Positions 1-9,877 of a DNA stretch of 64,000 nt are shown here, one piece after another (the stretch's first letter is position 1; each line of letters starts with the position of its first letter). Source of the stretch: Roseibium sp. (GTDB lineage Bacteria; Pseudomonadota; Alphaproteobacteria; Rhizobiales; Stappiaceae); the NCBI GenBank assembly GCA_017643925.1, contig JAEPML010000002.1, forward strand, positions 496,001 to 560,000. The letters are read 5' to 3'. The position numbers and the translations under genes were made by a program. The notes below the pieces were generated by a model. That model was given only the letters and a program-made list of their open reading frames with translations. It made no database searches and had not been told where the DNA came from.

Positions 1-170
1 GTTGTTGCTATCTATGTACTTCGATTATCGGGAGCGGGAAGTGATGACAGTCACATGATCGCCGCTTTGGAAATTTTCTTTAAATATTGAGGACCCGTTG
101 GTCGTCCGTGTCAAGAAAGAAGAGGAGAAACCCTGCGTCAGGGTGATGATTCTATTGATCCATTTCGATT

Positions 171-1454
171 CTAATCGTCCTCTGGACGCAGGAACATGTT
201 CAGCAGTCCCGTAAAGGAGCCCGAGCTCATATTCTGCGCTTCGTCCAGCAACAGGGGGATCGGACTGGTCGGTTCATTGGTGGTGTAATAGCCTTTGACC
301 GCAGAGATTCCGCGCATGGCTTCGGTTCTGCTTTCGATGACCATGACGCCGAATCCCTCGATGTCTCCCAGGTCATCCGAACAGCCCTCGTTCAGGTCGA
401 TCAGCCGATCGTTTGAAAGCTGTAGACCGCTTGTGCCCAGAAGCAGGGCAACGTCGTCGAATCGGCGCGGCATCAGGATTTTCAGGGCGTCCAGGTAGGA
501 CTTGCCAACCAGGCCGCGGGCTTCCCGAACCAGAAAGAGTGCCGGGTGCGAAGGCTCGCGTGTCGCGAAATACTCCTCGACTGCCTCCAGCAGGAGCCGC
601 GCCTGTGCCGCGTTTTGGACCTCGGTTTGCGCAGTCGTGCTGTCACCGGTTTCGGTGTCCTCAGCGCCGTCCTCGCCGTCGGTTGCCTCATCTTCGGCTT
701 CCGGTGATATGCGTCCGAGCCGGATGCTGAATTCGGTATTGATTTCCTGCAGCAGGGTACTCAGGCCTGTGTAATCAGGCGGTGCGGCCTTGGCTTCGGC
801 TTCCTTGAGTTTCGCGGTGCTTATTTCCGCGATTGCCTGGAGTTGATCCGGCAGATCGGCGAGATCCGCAAGCATCTCGTCGATCATGTCCTGTTCAAGT
901 TCACCGGAGGTCAGGGCGGCCTCGATGGCGCCGAGCGAGATGGTGTGTTCATCCTCACGCGCAGTGACGTTGCCCGCCGCAATCTGTATCGCGCGATAGC
1001 TGATCGGCCCGCTCCTGCGGGTCTTGAGCAGGGGAGCGGCCTCCAGAGGTAATGTCACCGTCGGGCGATTGTTGAGCGCTTCAAGTGCGCCCATGCGTTC
1101 CATGTGGCCGAAATCGGCATCAACGGGATGCACGTCGTCCCAGTGGTTCTCGACGAGTTTGCGAACAATTCGCACCGCATCCGCGAACAGGTGCAGCTGC
1201 CCGCTCAGGAGAGCAAATTGCGCAAGCAGGATGACAAGTCTGAGATCTCTGGATTGCTTCAGAAATCCTTCCATCTGCTTGAAGATGTCCGTGAATTCTA
1301 TTTCGGAGCGATCAAAGTCGCTGAACCGTTCCGGCAACAGTTCCTCGCACGAATCCATGAGCGCTGCGAAAGCGGGTTCCGTATCGTAGAGGTCGGGGCC
1401 GCAGCCGCCACCTGGAGAAATCTCGGTGCCGTAGGTCTCCGGATCGAATTTCAT
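171..1454 (-). CDS. tssA: T6SS protein TssA (ImpA N-terminal family)
   Basis: 427 residues. The first third matches the ImpA/TssA N-terminal family: an acidic start with a GPDLYDTEPAF motif, then a region with LRLVILLAQFALLSGQ and NHWDDVHP, the hallmark of the family. TssA acts at the baseplate and primes or caps the growing sheath in the cytoplasm. A Glu/Asp/Thr-rich linker (about residues 255-285) separates the N-domain from a helical C-terminal part. I chose the ATG at 1454 because GGGGGAAG lies 3-10 bases ahead of it; an in-frame start six codons upstream lacks such a site. It follows the OmpA-like gene on the same strand and points away from the main tss operon. The family call is strong; the C-terminal subclass is not resolved. 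Confidence 0.9.
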   Translation of the reverse strand: MKFDPETYGTEISPGGGCGPDLYDTEPAFAALMDSCEELLPERFSDFDRSEIEFTDIFKQMEGFLKQSRDLRLVILLAQFALLSGQLHLFADAVRIVRKLVENHWDDVHPVDADFGHMERMGALEALNNRPTVTLPLEAAPLLKTRRSGPISYRAIQIAAGNVTAREDEHTISLGAIEAALTSGELEQDMIDEMLADLADLPDQLQAIAEISTAKLKEAEAKAAPPDYTGLSTLLQEINTEFSIRLGRISPEAEDEATDGEDGAEDTETGDSTTAQTEVQNAAQARLLLEAVEEYFATREPSHPALFLVREARGLVGKSYLDALKILMPRRFDDVALLLGTSGLQLSNDRLIDLNEGCSDDLGDIEGFGVMVIESRTEAMRGISAVKGYYTTNEPTSPIPLLLDEAQNMSSGSFTGLLNMFLRPEDD

Positions 1455-1478
1455 GCACTTCCCCCAGCCCAAAATGAA

Positions 1479-1501
1479 ACCAGCCGGTAAGTCCGGCTGG
1501 T
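1479..1501 (-). terminator. Perfect 9-bp stem-loop between ompA-like gene and tssA
   Basis: ACCAGCCGG and CCGGCTGGT pair around a 5-base loop. It sits in the gap between the stop of the OmpA-like gene and the start of tssA. A T-rich stretch (TTTCATTTT) follows on the minus strand, but it is interrupted, so this may be a leaky terminator or an mRNA-stabilising hairpin rather than a full terminator. Confidence 0.4.
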
Positions 1502-1514
1502 ACGCTTGTTTGCC

Positions 1515-2204
1515 TTATTCCAGGACCAACTTGCTTTCGACGCGGCGGTTGGCCGGGTCGTTGATGTCGGCGACCTTCGGACGAGTCTTGCCGTATCCGA
1601 CGGTCTTGAGGCGGTTTCGGGAAACGCCCAACGACACAAGATATTCGGTCACCGCCTGGGCTCGATCTTCTGACAGCCTCTGGTTATAGGAGACCGACCC
1701 GATACCGTCCGTGTGACCTTCGATGACAAACGATGCGGCTTGAAGATCCGGATCCGCGATGCCCTTGGCAAATTCACGCAGGTTGGCTCTGGCCGTCGGG
1801 CTCAGGCGTGCTGACGCATATTCAAATGAAACGAGCAGGTTGAAGCCTTCGCCAATCGCCTTTGTTTCAGGGTCGGCGGTGAGGGGAGATGCACCCTCCG
1901 AGGACGCTTCAGGTGTGACGGCTACTTGTCCGCCGGCTTCCCTGGCTTCGTTTTGGTTGCACTCGTCACGCGTTCCGATGCAAAGCGCTCGGCTCGTTCC
2001 GGTTGGTTTCAGCGATCGTGTCTTGAGCTGCTTGAAATGCTTGCTCACATCTTCGGCTGAATAGGTGGGATCCTGCGCGACAGCGCTTCCGGGAGAAACG
2101 ACAAATCCGGCGAGCACCAGTGCGAATACCGATGTCAGCATCAGTTTGTCGATGCTCATGTGCCGCGACTTCGTCCGGCTGGATGTACGGATGATAAGGC
2201 TCAC
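1515..2204 (-). CDS. Secreted OmpA-family peptidoglycan-binding protein of the T6SS locus
   Basis: 229 residues. A long hydrophobic signal segment (about residues 18-40, ending SPGSAVAQ) precedes a linker with a Cys pair (CIGTRDEC) and a C-terminal OmpA domain with FVIEGHTDGIGSVSYNQRLS, RAQAVTEYL and a closing NDPANRRVE motif. Such domains bind diaminopimelate peptidoglycan, so the protein probably anchors to the cell wall. The GTG at 2204 is preceded by AGGGAGGA at 8 bases, a better site than the internal ATG at 2159, which would leave a normal shorter signal peptide. It is first in a two-gene unit with tssA and divergent from vgrG. A T6SS wall anchor is inferred from context, since TssL here carries its own OmpA domain. 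Confidence 0.82.
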   Translation of the reverse strand: MSLIIRTSSRTKSRHMSIDKLMLTSVFALVLAGFVVSPGSAVAQDPTYSAEDVSKHFKQLKTRSLKPTGTSRALCIGTRDECNQNEAREAGGQVAVTPEASSEGASPLTADPETKAIGEGFNLLVSFEYASARLSPTARANLREFAKGIADPDLQAASFVIEGHTDGIGSVSYNQRLSEDRAQAVTEYLVSLGVSRNRLKTVGYGKTRPKVADINDPANRRVESKLVLE

Positions 2205-2596
2205 GATTTCAGTCCTCCCTCTGGAGTGTATAAAAAGCGAGATCGCTGTGTGTTTCGAAAAACATCATGCCAAATCACGTGAATATTTATGTGGCGAAAG
2301 TCACTAAATTGCATTTTGAATTTAGTATGTCGCATTCCGGGCAATTGGCAAGAGCTTTACCCGGTCTGGCGACCCCAATCGTCCGCTGTTTTGTAGGCTA
2401 CATTATTAATGTGTCCGACGGCACTTGCGTAATTTGTCTGCGAACGCTTTGTTGGAAATCCGTTTGGTGTTTAAAGTATTTGCAACAATTGTGTTGTCGA
2501 GCACATAATTTTTGTCGGAAACGCCATAGGTAATTGAATAAAGGCTGCATTCTTGCGGCCAACGTCAGAAACCGCAGTATTTCCGAGGAGAACCAA
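2205..2596. promoter_or_regulatory. AT-rich divergent intergenic region between ompA-like gene and vgrG
   Basis: About 390 bases without a supported gene, clearly more AT-rich than the flanks. It should hold the promoters of both the leftward ompA-tssA unit and the rightward vgrG operon. I see no convincing sigma-54 or sigma-70 consensus by eye. The vgrG ribosome site GAGGAG lies at 2585-2590. Confidence 0.4.
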
Positions 2597-4423
2597 GTGG
2601 CCCAAGGACAACTCAGACAAAAAAACCGGATGGCCGAGCTGAAGTCGGTCTTTGGAAAGGATGAGCTCTCCATCGTCACCATCGAATGTGACGAGGCCAT
2701 CAGCGACGACTTCGAGATAAGACTGGAAGTCGTCAGCCAGAAGGAAGACCTGGATTTCGACAAGGCGATTGCGACTCACATGACCGTCAAGGTCGTGACG
2801 AACAATGGTGACGAGCGGTTTTTCGACGGCTTGCTGACCGATGCGAGATGGATGGGTCATCGCGACGCCTACTACATCTACAAGCTCACGCTTCGACCCT
2901 GGTACTGGTTGCTGACAAAGAACGCGAATTGCCGGATCTTCAAGGACAAGTCCGCGCCCGACATCATCTCCGAGGTGCTCGGCGAGCACGACTTTGCAGA
3001 TCATCGCAAGAAGCTGACCGAAAGCTATGACCCGATCCACTACTGCGTCCAGTACAGGGAATCTGATTACGATTTCTGCTGTCGCCTGATGGAAGAATTC
3101 GGGATTTCCTATTTCTTCGAGCACGACGACGGCAAGCACACCATGATCCTGTCGGATGCAAAATCGTCCTACAGCCCGATCAAGGGCGATTCGACTATTC
3201 CCTTCATTCCGCTTGGTGGGGACAGCCAGCGCAACGAGGAACACATCTATCACTGGATTCCGACCCGGAAGTTCAGGACCGGCAAATTTGCGGTCAATGA
3301 CTACGATTTTGAAAAGCCGAGTGCTTCGCTCGAGGCAGACAGGGATGCCGGGTCTTCCTACCGCGCGGGATCTTTGGAACACTATGATTACCCTGGCCGC
3401 TATACGGAGAAGGACAAGGGGACAAATTACAGCAAGATCCGGTTGGAAGCAGAGCAGGCAGCAGACCGACGGATCGAGACCGCTGGCGAAGTCTCCAGGT
3501 TGTATGCAGGTGGTCTGTTCACGCTGAAGGACCATCCGCACTCCGCACAGAACAGGGAATATCTGGTGGTGCGTGCGAGCCACAAGATCATCACCGAACA
3601 ATACAGGACCGGCGGGGCAGGTTCCCAGGGGGAAGCCTACACCGGCACCTATGATGTCCTGTCGACCGATATTCCTTTCCGCACGCCCGCATTGACCAGG
3701 AAACCGCGCATTCCGGGGCCGCAAACGGCGAAAGTCGTTGGTCAGGGAGAAATTGATGTGGACGAGTACGGCCAGATCATGGTCGAATTTCACTGGGACC
3801 GCGACAAGACCCAGTCCCGCAGGGTGCGGGTTGCGCAGGTCTGGTCCGGAAAACAGTGGGGCGGTGTCTATATTCCGCGTGTTGACCAGGAGGTAATCAT
3901 TCAGTTCCTGGAAGGTGATCCTGACCAGCCGATCGTGATCGGAACGGTATATAATGCGGACAACATGCCGCCCTATTCGCTGCCCGGCGACAAGAACATC
4001 TCCGGTGTGAAATCGAATTCGACCGTTGGTGGCGGCGGCTACAACGAGTTCATTTTCGACGACACCTCCGGGCAGGAACTCATCGGCACGCATGCCCAGA
4101 AAGACATGGAAACCGTCATCGAGAATGACGAGAAGCACCACGTCAAGAATTGCCGTGAAACGAAGATCGATGTTGATCGGACGGAAACGGTCGGAATGAA
4201 CACGACAGAAGACATCGGCATGAACTGGAAAGTGACGTCCGGCATGAAGATCGAGTTCATCTGCGGTGCAAGCAAGATCGTCATGACACCGGCTTCCATC
4301 CAGATCGAATCGCCAACGATCGATGTGAAGGCGATGGGAACGCTGACGGCAAAGGGTACCCTGACAAACGTGGAAGGCAGCGCGCTGTTGAAGCTCAAGG
4401 GCGGTTTGGTCATGATCAACTGA
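2597..4423 (+). CDS. vgrG: T6SS spike protein VgrG (TssI)
   Basis: 608 residues, the usual length of an unextended VgrG. The gp27-like part runs through about residue 380 (motifs YRESDYDFCCRLMEEFGISYFFEHDDG). The gp5 OB-fold follows, with DEYGQIMVEFHWDRD, WGGVYIPRVDQEVIIQFLEGDPD and IVIGTVYN. A beta-helical tail with EFIFDDTSGQE and repeated short strands ends at a Gly/Lys-rich stretch. The GTG at 2597 is chosen because GAGGAG lies six bases ahead; the longer reading from 2534 has no ribosome site. VgrG trimers cap the Hcp tube and carry effectors. There is no C-terminal toxin extension, so cargo must be separate proteins. Confidence 0.95.
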   Translation: MAQGQLRQKNRMAELKSVFGKDELSIVTIECDEAISDDFEIRLEVVSQKEDLDFDKAIATHMTVKVVTNNGDERFFDGLLTDARWMGHRDAYYIYKLTLRPWYWLLTKNANCRIFKDKSAPDIISEVLGEHDFADHRKKLTESYDPIHYCVQYRESDYDFCCRLMEEFGISYFFEHDDGKHTMILSDAKSSYSPIKGDSTIPFIPLGGDSQRNEEHIYHWIPTRKFRTGKFAVNDYDFEKPSASLEADRDAGSSYRAGSLEHYDYPGRYTEKDKGTNYSKIRLEAEQAADRRIETAGEVSRLYAGGLFTLKDHPHSAQNREYLVVRASHKIITEQYRTGGAGSQGEAYTGTYDVLSTDIPFRTPALTRKPRIPGPQTAKVVGQGEIDVDEYGQIMVEFHWDRDKTQSRRVRVAQVWSGKQWGGVYIPRVDQEVIIQFLEGDPDQPIVIGTVYNADNMPPYSLPGDKNISGVKSNSTVGGGGYNEFIFDDTSGQELIGTHAQKDMETVIENDEKHHVKNCRETKIDVDRTETVGMNTTEDIGMNWKVTSGMKIEFICGASKIVMTPASIQIESPTIDVKAMGTLTAKGTLTNVEGSALLKLKGGLVMIN

Positions 4424-4471
4424 CCTTGCGTCGAGTTAACGCTGCAATGAATGTGTGATGGAGTAGGGCTG

Positions 4472-5068
4472 ATGGGATCAAGGATCCGGTTTACCAGGGC
4501 CAAGCAGGTGTTTGAAACCTATCCGGAGCTTTCCGAGACGGTGAAAGAACCGATGTCGGACGTGGCGCCAGCGGACTATACGCTCGAGCTTCGCGACGGC
4601 GATGTACCTTTGTCATCATTGGCCTACTTCGCGCACATTCTGCCCAAGCGCGAGGCCGTCTGGTGGGGCTTGAAATGCGTTGAGGGTCTTGATCGATCAC
4701 AGAACAAGTCCGACCGCGAGGTTCTTGCCTTGAGCGAAACCTGGGTGCGCGAAGGCGATGAAGACGCCCGGGTCGCGGTCCACTCGGCCGCCGAAGCTTC
4801 AAAAACCGACAGCGCAGCCGTCTGGATTGGATTGGCCGCCGGCTGGTCTGGTGGTTCACTCTCTCCGGTTGCCGACCAGAGAGTGGATATGCCGGACGAC
4901 CTGACCGCAAAGGCGGTCAATACCGCGGTTTTGATCGCTCTTGGGAGCCTCGGGCCCGCACAACGTGATCCCGGTCTTGCTGCTTGTCTTTCCGCAGGAC
5001 TTTCTTTTGCCGAAGGGGGCCCGATGCCAGTCGTAAGCCTGCGCGAACCCGTAGCAACTGCCAACTGA
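4472..5068 (+). CDS. T6SS-associated DUF6931-like protein
   Basis: 198 residues with no signal peptide or membrane segment. It contains LPKREAVWWGLKCV (about residues 53-66) and a Gly/Ala-rich C-terminal half, which recalls the DUF6931 family found beside vgrG and FHA genes in alphaproteobacterial T6SS loci; this match is from memory. The ATG at 4472 has a GGAG ribosome site; an in-frame start seven codons upstream is less likely. It lies 49 bases after vgrG and 23 bases before tagH, so it is probably co-transcribed. Function unknown; an adaptor or chaperone for VgrG loading is only a guess from position. Confidence 0.65.
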   Translation: MGSRIRFTRAKQVFETYPELSETVKEPMSDVAPADYTLELRDGDVPLSSLAYFAHILPKREAVWWGLKCVEGLDRSQNKSDREVLALSETWVREGDEDARVAVHSAAEASKTDSAAVWIGLAAGWSGGSLSPVADQRVDMPDDLTAKAVNTAVLIALGSLGPAQRDPGLAACLSAGLSFAEGGPMPVVSLREPVATAN

Positions 5069-5090
5069 ACCGAGCTGAGGTACCGCCTGG

Positions 5091-6809
5091 ATGCGCATCA
5101 CTCTGCAGATCGAGAATATTGACCGGCTCCAAACCGGCGGACAGGTGTCCTATAGTTGCACTGACCGCGGTTTCGATATCGGCCGGCACGAACACCTCGA
5201 CTGGAGTCTGCCGGATCCCCAGCGGATCATTTCGGGCAAACACTGCGAAGTGCGTTTCGAAGGCGGCAACTTCGTTCTCTACGATATTTCCACCAACGGG
5301 ACCTTTCTGAACGGCAACCCCAATCGAATGGACAAGGCACATGCCCTGCGTTCAGGCGACCGGATTATGGTCGGTGACTACATTATTTCCGTCGCGCTGG
5401 ATCAAGGCGATAGTCCCGGCGCAGGCATGCACACACCGGTACAGCCAGAGCAATCGAATCCTGGTTGGACCCCGCCGCACCAGGCGCCTCAACCGCCTTC
5501 CGATCCATCCTGGCCCGCGCAATCTGCACCTGCCCAGCCTGCTCCTTTTCCGGGCCAGCCGGCGGGCGGTCCCTGGGACTCCTCGTCAGGAATGGAAGGA
5601 CGTCATGCGCCTCCTTCCGCGACACCGGGGATCGGCACTCCCGCAGACAATGTCTGGGGGCAGGAGGGGCATGGTTGGGGAAGCGCTGAGCCGGGTCTTT
5701 ATGACCCGCAGCCGCAAGGCACACCGGAACCCGTAAGGCCCGCACAGGCGGATCCCATGGATCATCTTGCAGCCCAGCCCCATCTGGTAACACCCGCGAT
5801 GGCGGCACCGGCGGCTCCTCATTTTGCTGAGCCCGCGCCTGCGCCGGCCGCTGATCCGGCACCTGCTCCACTGAACGAGCCCGGTGCTCCGGAGCCCCGA
5901 AAACCGCTGTTCAACATGCCCGATCTTGGCGACCATGCAGAAGTGCAGCCGCATGAAAGTATTGTCACCGCCGAGCCGCCGGCTCCTGTGCCTGTCGAGA
6001 GTTCACCCTTTCCAGACGCTCCAGACGTTCCGGACTGGGCGGGTGAGACAGCAGCTGTTGAAACACAATCGGAAGAGAACAGCATTCAGGAAGCCGCGCA
6101 GACCCAGGAGGCGATCGATCCCGACCCCGCAACATCGGCGCCTGTAGAAACCGAAAACCGAAGCAGCGAAGCAGATGTCGCCGAGAAAGCCGAAACAAAA
6201 CCGGCAACGGGACAGGATCTCTCTTTCTTCAAGGCATTTGCTGAAGGAGCCGGAATACCCGAGGCTGTCTTGCAGGGCAGGGACCCGGAAGATTTCGCGC
6301 GCGAACTCGGTGCTGTGCTTCAGGAAGTGACGTCAGACCTTATGGGACTTTTGCAGGCGCGCAGCCAGGTCAAGGCGATGACCCGCAATGCGAACCGCAC
6401 GCTGATCAGCAGGAGCGGCAACAATGCACTCAAGTTCTCACCGACGCCCCAGGCTGCATTGCAAACCATGCTTTCACAGACTGCCGATGAGGATGGGTAT
6501 CTGCCCCTGAACAAGGCAATGACTGCAGCGTTCAAGGATATCCAGAAGCACCATGTCTGGACCTATGCCGCCATGCAGAAGGCGGCAGCGCGCTTTGACG
6601 AAACACTTTCCCCCAAGGCGATCGAGAATGAGGGACAGGTGGCCAAGAGCGCGTTCAGCAACCAGAATGCCAAACTATGGGAGCGGATGCAGGAACGCTG
6701 GACTTCCTTGTCGAGTGCCTATGATGATGGGCTAGTAGGTGTGTTTACGCAGTATTTCACTGAAGGTTACGAGGAATTGAGTGGTCAGGACACGGATCAG
6801 GAAACCTGA
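5091..6809 (+). CDS. tagH: T6SS FHA-domain protein TagH (Fha)
   Basis: 572 residues. An N-terminal FHA domain (about 5-100) shows the phosphothreonine-binding pattern: GRHEHLDW, ISGKHCEVR and STNGTFLNG. A long Pro/Ala-rich linker (about 115-360) leads to the TagH C-terminal domain (about 385-570), with SFFKAFAEGAGI and the closing YEELSG region typical of these proteins. FHA proteins read the phosphorylation made by PpkA and removed by PppA, both encoded downstream, and so set T6SS assembly. The gene sits between the DUF6931-like gene and tssK in the same orientation. The linker's many small overlapping open frames are shadows of biased composition. Confidence 0.92.
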   Translation: MRITLQIENIDRLQTGGQVSYSCTDRGFDIGRHEHLDWSLPDPQRIISGKHCEVRFEGGNFVLYDISTNGTFLNGNPNRMDKAHALRSGDRIMVGDYIISVALDQGDSPGAGMHTPVQPEQSNPGWTPPHQAPQPPSDPSWPAQSAPAQPAPFPGQPAGGPWDSSSGMEGRHAPPSATPGIGTPADNVWGQEGHGWGSAEPGLYDPQPQGTPEPVRPAQADPMDHLAAQPHLVTPAMAAPAAPHFAEPAPAPAADPAPAPLNEPGAPEPRKPLFNMPDLGDHAEVQPHESIVTAEPPAPVPVESSPFPDAPDVPDWAGETAAVETQSEENSIQEAAQTQEAIDPDPATSAPVETENRSSEADVAEKAETKPATGQDLSFFKAFAEGAGIPEAVLQGRDPEDFARELGAVLQEVTSDLMGLLQARSQVKAMTRNANRTLISRSGNNALKFSPTPQAALQTMLSQTADEDGYLPLNKAMTAAFKDIQKHHVWTYAAMQKAAARFDETLSPKAIENEGQVAKSAFSNQNAKLWERMQERWTSLSSAYDDGLVGVFTQYFTEGYEELSGQDTDQET

Positions 6810-6878
6810 CCAGACATGGAATTTTTATCAGTTTGAAGATCGCGCAATGCGTCGAATGAATACGGGAGCAGTGCCTTT

Positions 6879-8213
6879 ATGTCGTGGTATAGCAAGGTTG
6901 CATGGACCGAAGGCCTTTTCTTGCGGCCGCACCATCTTCAGCAGAGTGACCGCTACGCCGAAAACCTGCTGGATGAACGCGTCCGTCTGGCATCTCCCTA
7001 TCCCTGGGGTTTTTCCGATATCGAAATTGACCAGGACATGGGACAGCAATGCCGCTTTGCCTTGCGCCACGGTCGGGGAATATTCCCGGACGGCACGGTC
7101 TTCAACTTTCCGGCCGACGGGACGCCGCCGCCGGCAATCGATGTTCCCGAAGATGCCGCTGGCCAGGTCGTCTGGCTCGGAATACCTGAAACGACGGTAA
7201 ATGCCGTCGAGGTTGCCAATGGCCGCGACGACTCGGCGACAAGATATATCCAGGGCCGGGAAACGATTATCGATTCCACCTCCGCAGTCCGGCAGGAAGA
7301 GGAAATCGATGTTGCGCATCCGCGGCTCAGTTATTCCATCCGGTCGACACCACATCCGGGACAGGTCTGTCTGCCCGTAGCACGGATCACGGAAATCAAG
7401 GACCGGATCGTCATCACGGACGGAACTTTTGCACCGCCCGTTCTGGCCTGCCACGTTCATCCGGTGGTGACCGGTTGGATTGACAGCGTCATTGGATGGG
7501 TCGAACGAAAGCTGAGCGAGTTGGCACGCTATGCGGCCGATACCTCGGCGGGTGGTGGCCTGCAGAATTTCGACTATCTGACCCTGCAGATGCTCAACCG
7601 TTGCCACCCGATGCTCATGCATCTGCGCAAGTCCGCCTATGTGCATCCGGAGAGGCTGTATTCCGAGTTTCTTCAGCTGGCTGGCGAACTCGCGACCTTT
7701 GCGACCGAAGAACGCCGCGCACGCAACTACCCAGTCTATGACCATGACAAGCTGCACGACATCTTCAAGCCTGTCCTGGCGGATATTCAGGCGTTCCTGT
7801 CTGCCGGTTACGACCGTCGTGCAATCCGCCTGCCGCTCGAGCAACTCGCACCGAACGCCTTCAAGTCGACGATTGTCGACAGAAACCTGTTTGCTCAGGC
7901 AAGTTTCGTGATCGAGGTAGCTGCACGCAGACCTCTGACAGAGATCCAGAACGAGTTTCCGAAGCTGTTCAAGGTCGGACCGTTCGGCCAGATGCGCCAG
8001 ATCGTTTATTCAAACCTTCCGGGTATCCCGCTGATCCACATGCCGGTACCACCGGCACAGATCAGGGCCCTGACGGACCGGGTCTATTTCAGGCTCGACA
8101 AGACGACCCCACTCTGGCGGGAATTCAGTCAGGATTCGGCAATCGGACTGCAGTTCTCGGGCAATTGGCCTGATCTGCAGCTCGAGTTCTATGCGATCCG
8201 GGAGGGCCGCTGA
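6879..8213 (+). CDS. tssK: T6SS baseplate protein TssK
   Basis: 444 residues, normal TssK length. The opening MSWYSKVAWTEGLFLRPHHL and the following QQSDRY are the family signature. Later blocks RCHPMLMHL, LPGIPLIHMPVPPAQI and YFRLDKTTPLW also fit. TssK trimers link the baseplate to the TssL/TssM membrane complex and recruit trans-envelope components in the cytoplasm. Its TGA overlaps the ATG of tssL by one base, so the two are translationally coupled. Confidence 0.95.
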   Translation: MSWYSKVAWTEGLFLRPHHLQQSDRYAENLLDERVRLASPYPWGFSDIEIDQDMGQQCRFALRHGRGIFPDGTVFNFPADGTPPPAIDVPEDAAGQVVWLGIPETTVNAVEVANGRDDSATRYIQGRETIIDSTSAVRQEEEIDVAHPRLSYSIRSTPHPGQVCLPVARITEIKDRIVITDGTFAPPVLACHVHPVVTGWIDSVIGWVERKLSELARYAADTSAGGGLQNFDYLTLQMLNRCHPMLMHLRKSAYVHPERLYSEFLQLAGELATFATEERRARNYPVYDHDKLHDIFKPVLADIQAFLSAGYDRRAIRLPLEQLAPNAFKSTIVDRNLFAQASFVIEVAARRPLTEIQNEFPKLFKVGPFGQMRQIVYSNLPGIPLIHMPVPPAQIRALTDRVYFRLDKTTPLWREFSQDSAIGLQFSGNWPDLQLEFYAIREGR

Positions 8214-9838
8214 TGTCCGACGAAGACGATCCCTTTGGCGTTTCCAAGCGCAAGGGCAAGACGATCGTCCGGCCAAACCCGGGAGGGCGATGGAGCGAGA
8301 CCCAGCCCGCGAACGCGCCTCAGCAACCGCAGCAGCCCCAGCAGCCGCCGGCTCCTGCTCAGCCCGGACCTGCGCAACCGCCACCGCCGCCGCAGGCACC
8401 CCCGGGTGCTCAGCCGGGAGGGGCGCCTGATCCCTGGCAGGGCGGCGGAGGGTCTGGACCGGATCCCTATGCGCCGACACCTGCGGGATATGAATACGGC
8501 GAGCAAAAAGCGCCCGATATCAGGACACCGCCATCCGGTGAAGCTGCATCTGCTCCACCACCCCAGGCCACGCAGCCAAACCCGGCTGCCGCTGCCGCGC
8601 CGGGCCAACTCGCGCATACACCGGATATCAACCAGATCCGTGTGGCCAATCGCAATCCGATCTCACGGGCGGCAGCACCGTTGCTTCTGTTGCTGGGACG
8701 CCTGCACCTGACCATGACGGACGCGCAGTTCGATGCACTGATGCGGGACGTCTATGATGCGATCAAGACGTTCGAGAAGGACTTGCGCAGCGCGGGCATC
8801 ACGGACGAGCAAATCCAGTCCGCTGCTTATGCCTTGTGTGCAACTTCGGATGATATCGTCCAAAATCTTCCTTCCGCAGGCCGACACCAGTGGACGCAGT
8901 ACTCGATGCTGACGCAGTTTTTTGGTCAGGCCACCGGTGGTGTCGAGTTCTTTCAGTTACTGGAAAAGGCAAAACAGGATCCGGGCCGGAACTACGGTGT
9001 GCTCGAGGTGATGCATGCCTGCCTGTCCCTCGGGTTCTACGGAAAATACCGTGCAATTCAGGGGGGGCAGCAGGGTTTGGAGCGGGAGCGCCGCGACTTG
9101 CATGAAATCCTGCGGCGTGTGCGTCCGCGTCCCGGGGATGACCTGTCTCCGCATTGGCGTGGTCTTGAGCTCCTGCAGAAGCGTACCGGTTTCACGGTTC
9201 CGATCTGGTCGGTGATCGCCGTGGCCGGGGCACTGCTCCTGGGGGGCTATGTCACGTTGATGCTGCTTTTGGCCAGCGGCAGCGAAGTGATTGCAAGCCG
9301 CGCTGCAGCGCTTTACCCCACCGGGCCCATCGAACTGGCCAGGGAAGGGTACCAGCCCAAACCGCCACCACCACCGCCGCCGCCTGAAGATGCTCCGATC
9401 GACAAGGTGTCGGAACAGCTGGCGGGACTGGACGGATTGGAGATCACGCAGGCCGGACCGGCCATCATGCTGCGCATGCGCGCGCAATTCGACGTGGCTG
9501 CCGCGACCCTGAGACCGGAGTTCCAGCTTTTGGTCGAGCAGGTCAGCCAGACGCTTGATCAGGTCGAAGGTGAAATTCTTGTTGTCGGTCACACGGACAG
9601 CGACCCGATCCGCAACAATCCGCGCTTCCCGACGAATTGGCATCTGTCGGTGGAACGGGCCAAGTCCGTCGCAGCTGTGATGCAGGCGCTGCTGCAACAA
9701 CCCGATCGTGTTGCCGTTGAAGGCAGGGGGGCGGAGGAACCGATCGCGCCGAACACGAGCCGGGACGGCAAGGCGCTCAATCGCCGGGTCGAGGTGTTTT
9801 TGAAACCGCCGGCCAAAGGACCAATCGTTGACAACTGA
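8213..9838 (+). CDS. tssL: T6SS membrane protein TssL with C-terminal OmpA domain
   Basis: 541 residues. A Pro/Gln/Ala-rich cytoplasmic head (about 1-135) precedes the DotU/IcmH-like domain (about 140-310; NPISRAAAPLLLLLGRL, QWTQYSMLTQFFGQ, GGVEFFQLLEK). A single membrane span follows (about 325-350, VIAVAGALLLGGYVTLMLLL). The periplasmic tail is an OmpA/MotB domain (GHTDSDPI, NWHLSVERAKSV, NRRVEVFL). This extended TssL anchors the membrane core to peptidoglycan directly. It starts inside the tssK stop (TGATG). A 39-base gap separates it from tssM. Confidence 0.95.
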   Translation: MSDEDDPFGVSKRKGKTIVRPNPGGRWSETQPANAPQQPQQPQQPPAPAQPGPAQPPPPPQAPPGAQPGGAPDPWQGGGGSGPDPYAPTPAGYEYGEQKAPDIRTPPSGEAASAPPPQATQPNPAAAAAPGQLAHTPDINQIRVANRNPISRAAAPLLLLLGRLHLTMTDAQFDALMRDVYDAIKTFEKDLRSAGITDEQIQSAAYALCATSDDIVQNLPSAGRHQWTQYSMLTQFFGQATGGVEFFQLLEKAKQDPGRNYGVLEVMHACLSLGFYGKYRAIQGGQQGLERERRDLHEILRRVRPRPGDDLSPHWRGLELLQKRTGFTVPIWSVIAVAGALLLGGYVTLMLLLASGSEVIASRAAALYPTGPIELAREGYQPKPPPPPPPPEDAPIDKVSEQLAGLDGLEITQAGPAIMLRMRAQFDVAAATLRPEFQLLVEQVSQTLDQVEGEILVVGHTDSDPIRNNPRFPTNWHLSVERAKSVAAVMQALLQQPDRVAVEGRGAEEPIAPNTSRDGKALNRRVEVFLKPPAKGPIVDN

Positions 9839-9877
9839 TTTCAGTCTCCGGGGCACACGCAGAACAAGGCATTATCT

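Noticed and set aside
1..170. Possible gene end or terminator at the left edge
   Set aside because: Too short to judge; only a weak CCCTG/CAGGG hairpin is visible.
2471..4141. 556-residue open frame on the minus strand across vgrG
   Set aside because: It is antisense to a certain vgrG, and its sequence is low in known motifs. It arises from codon bias of vgrG.
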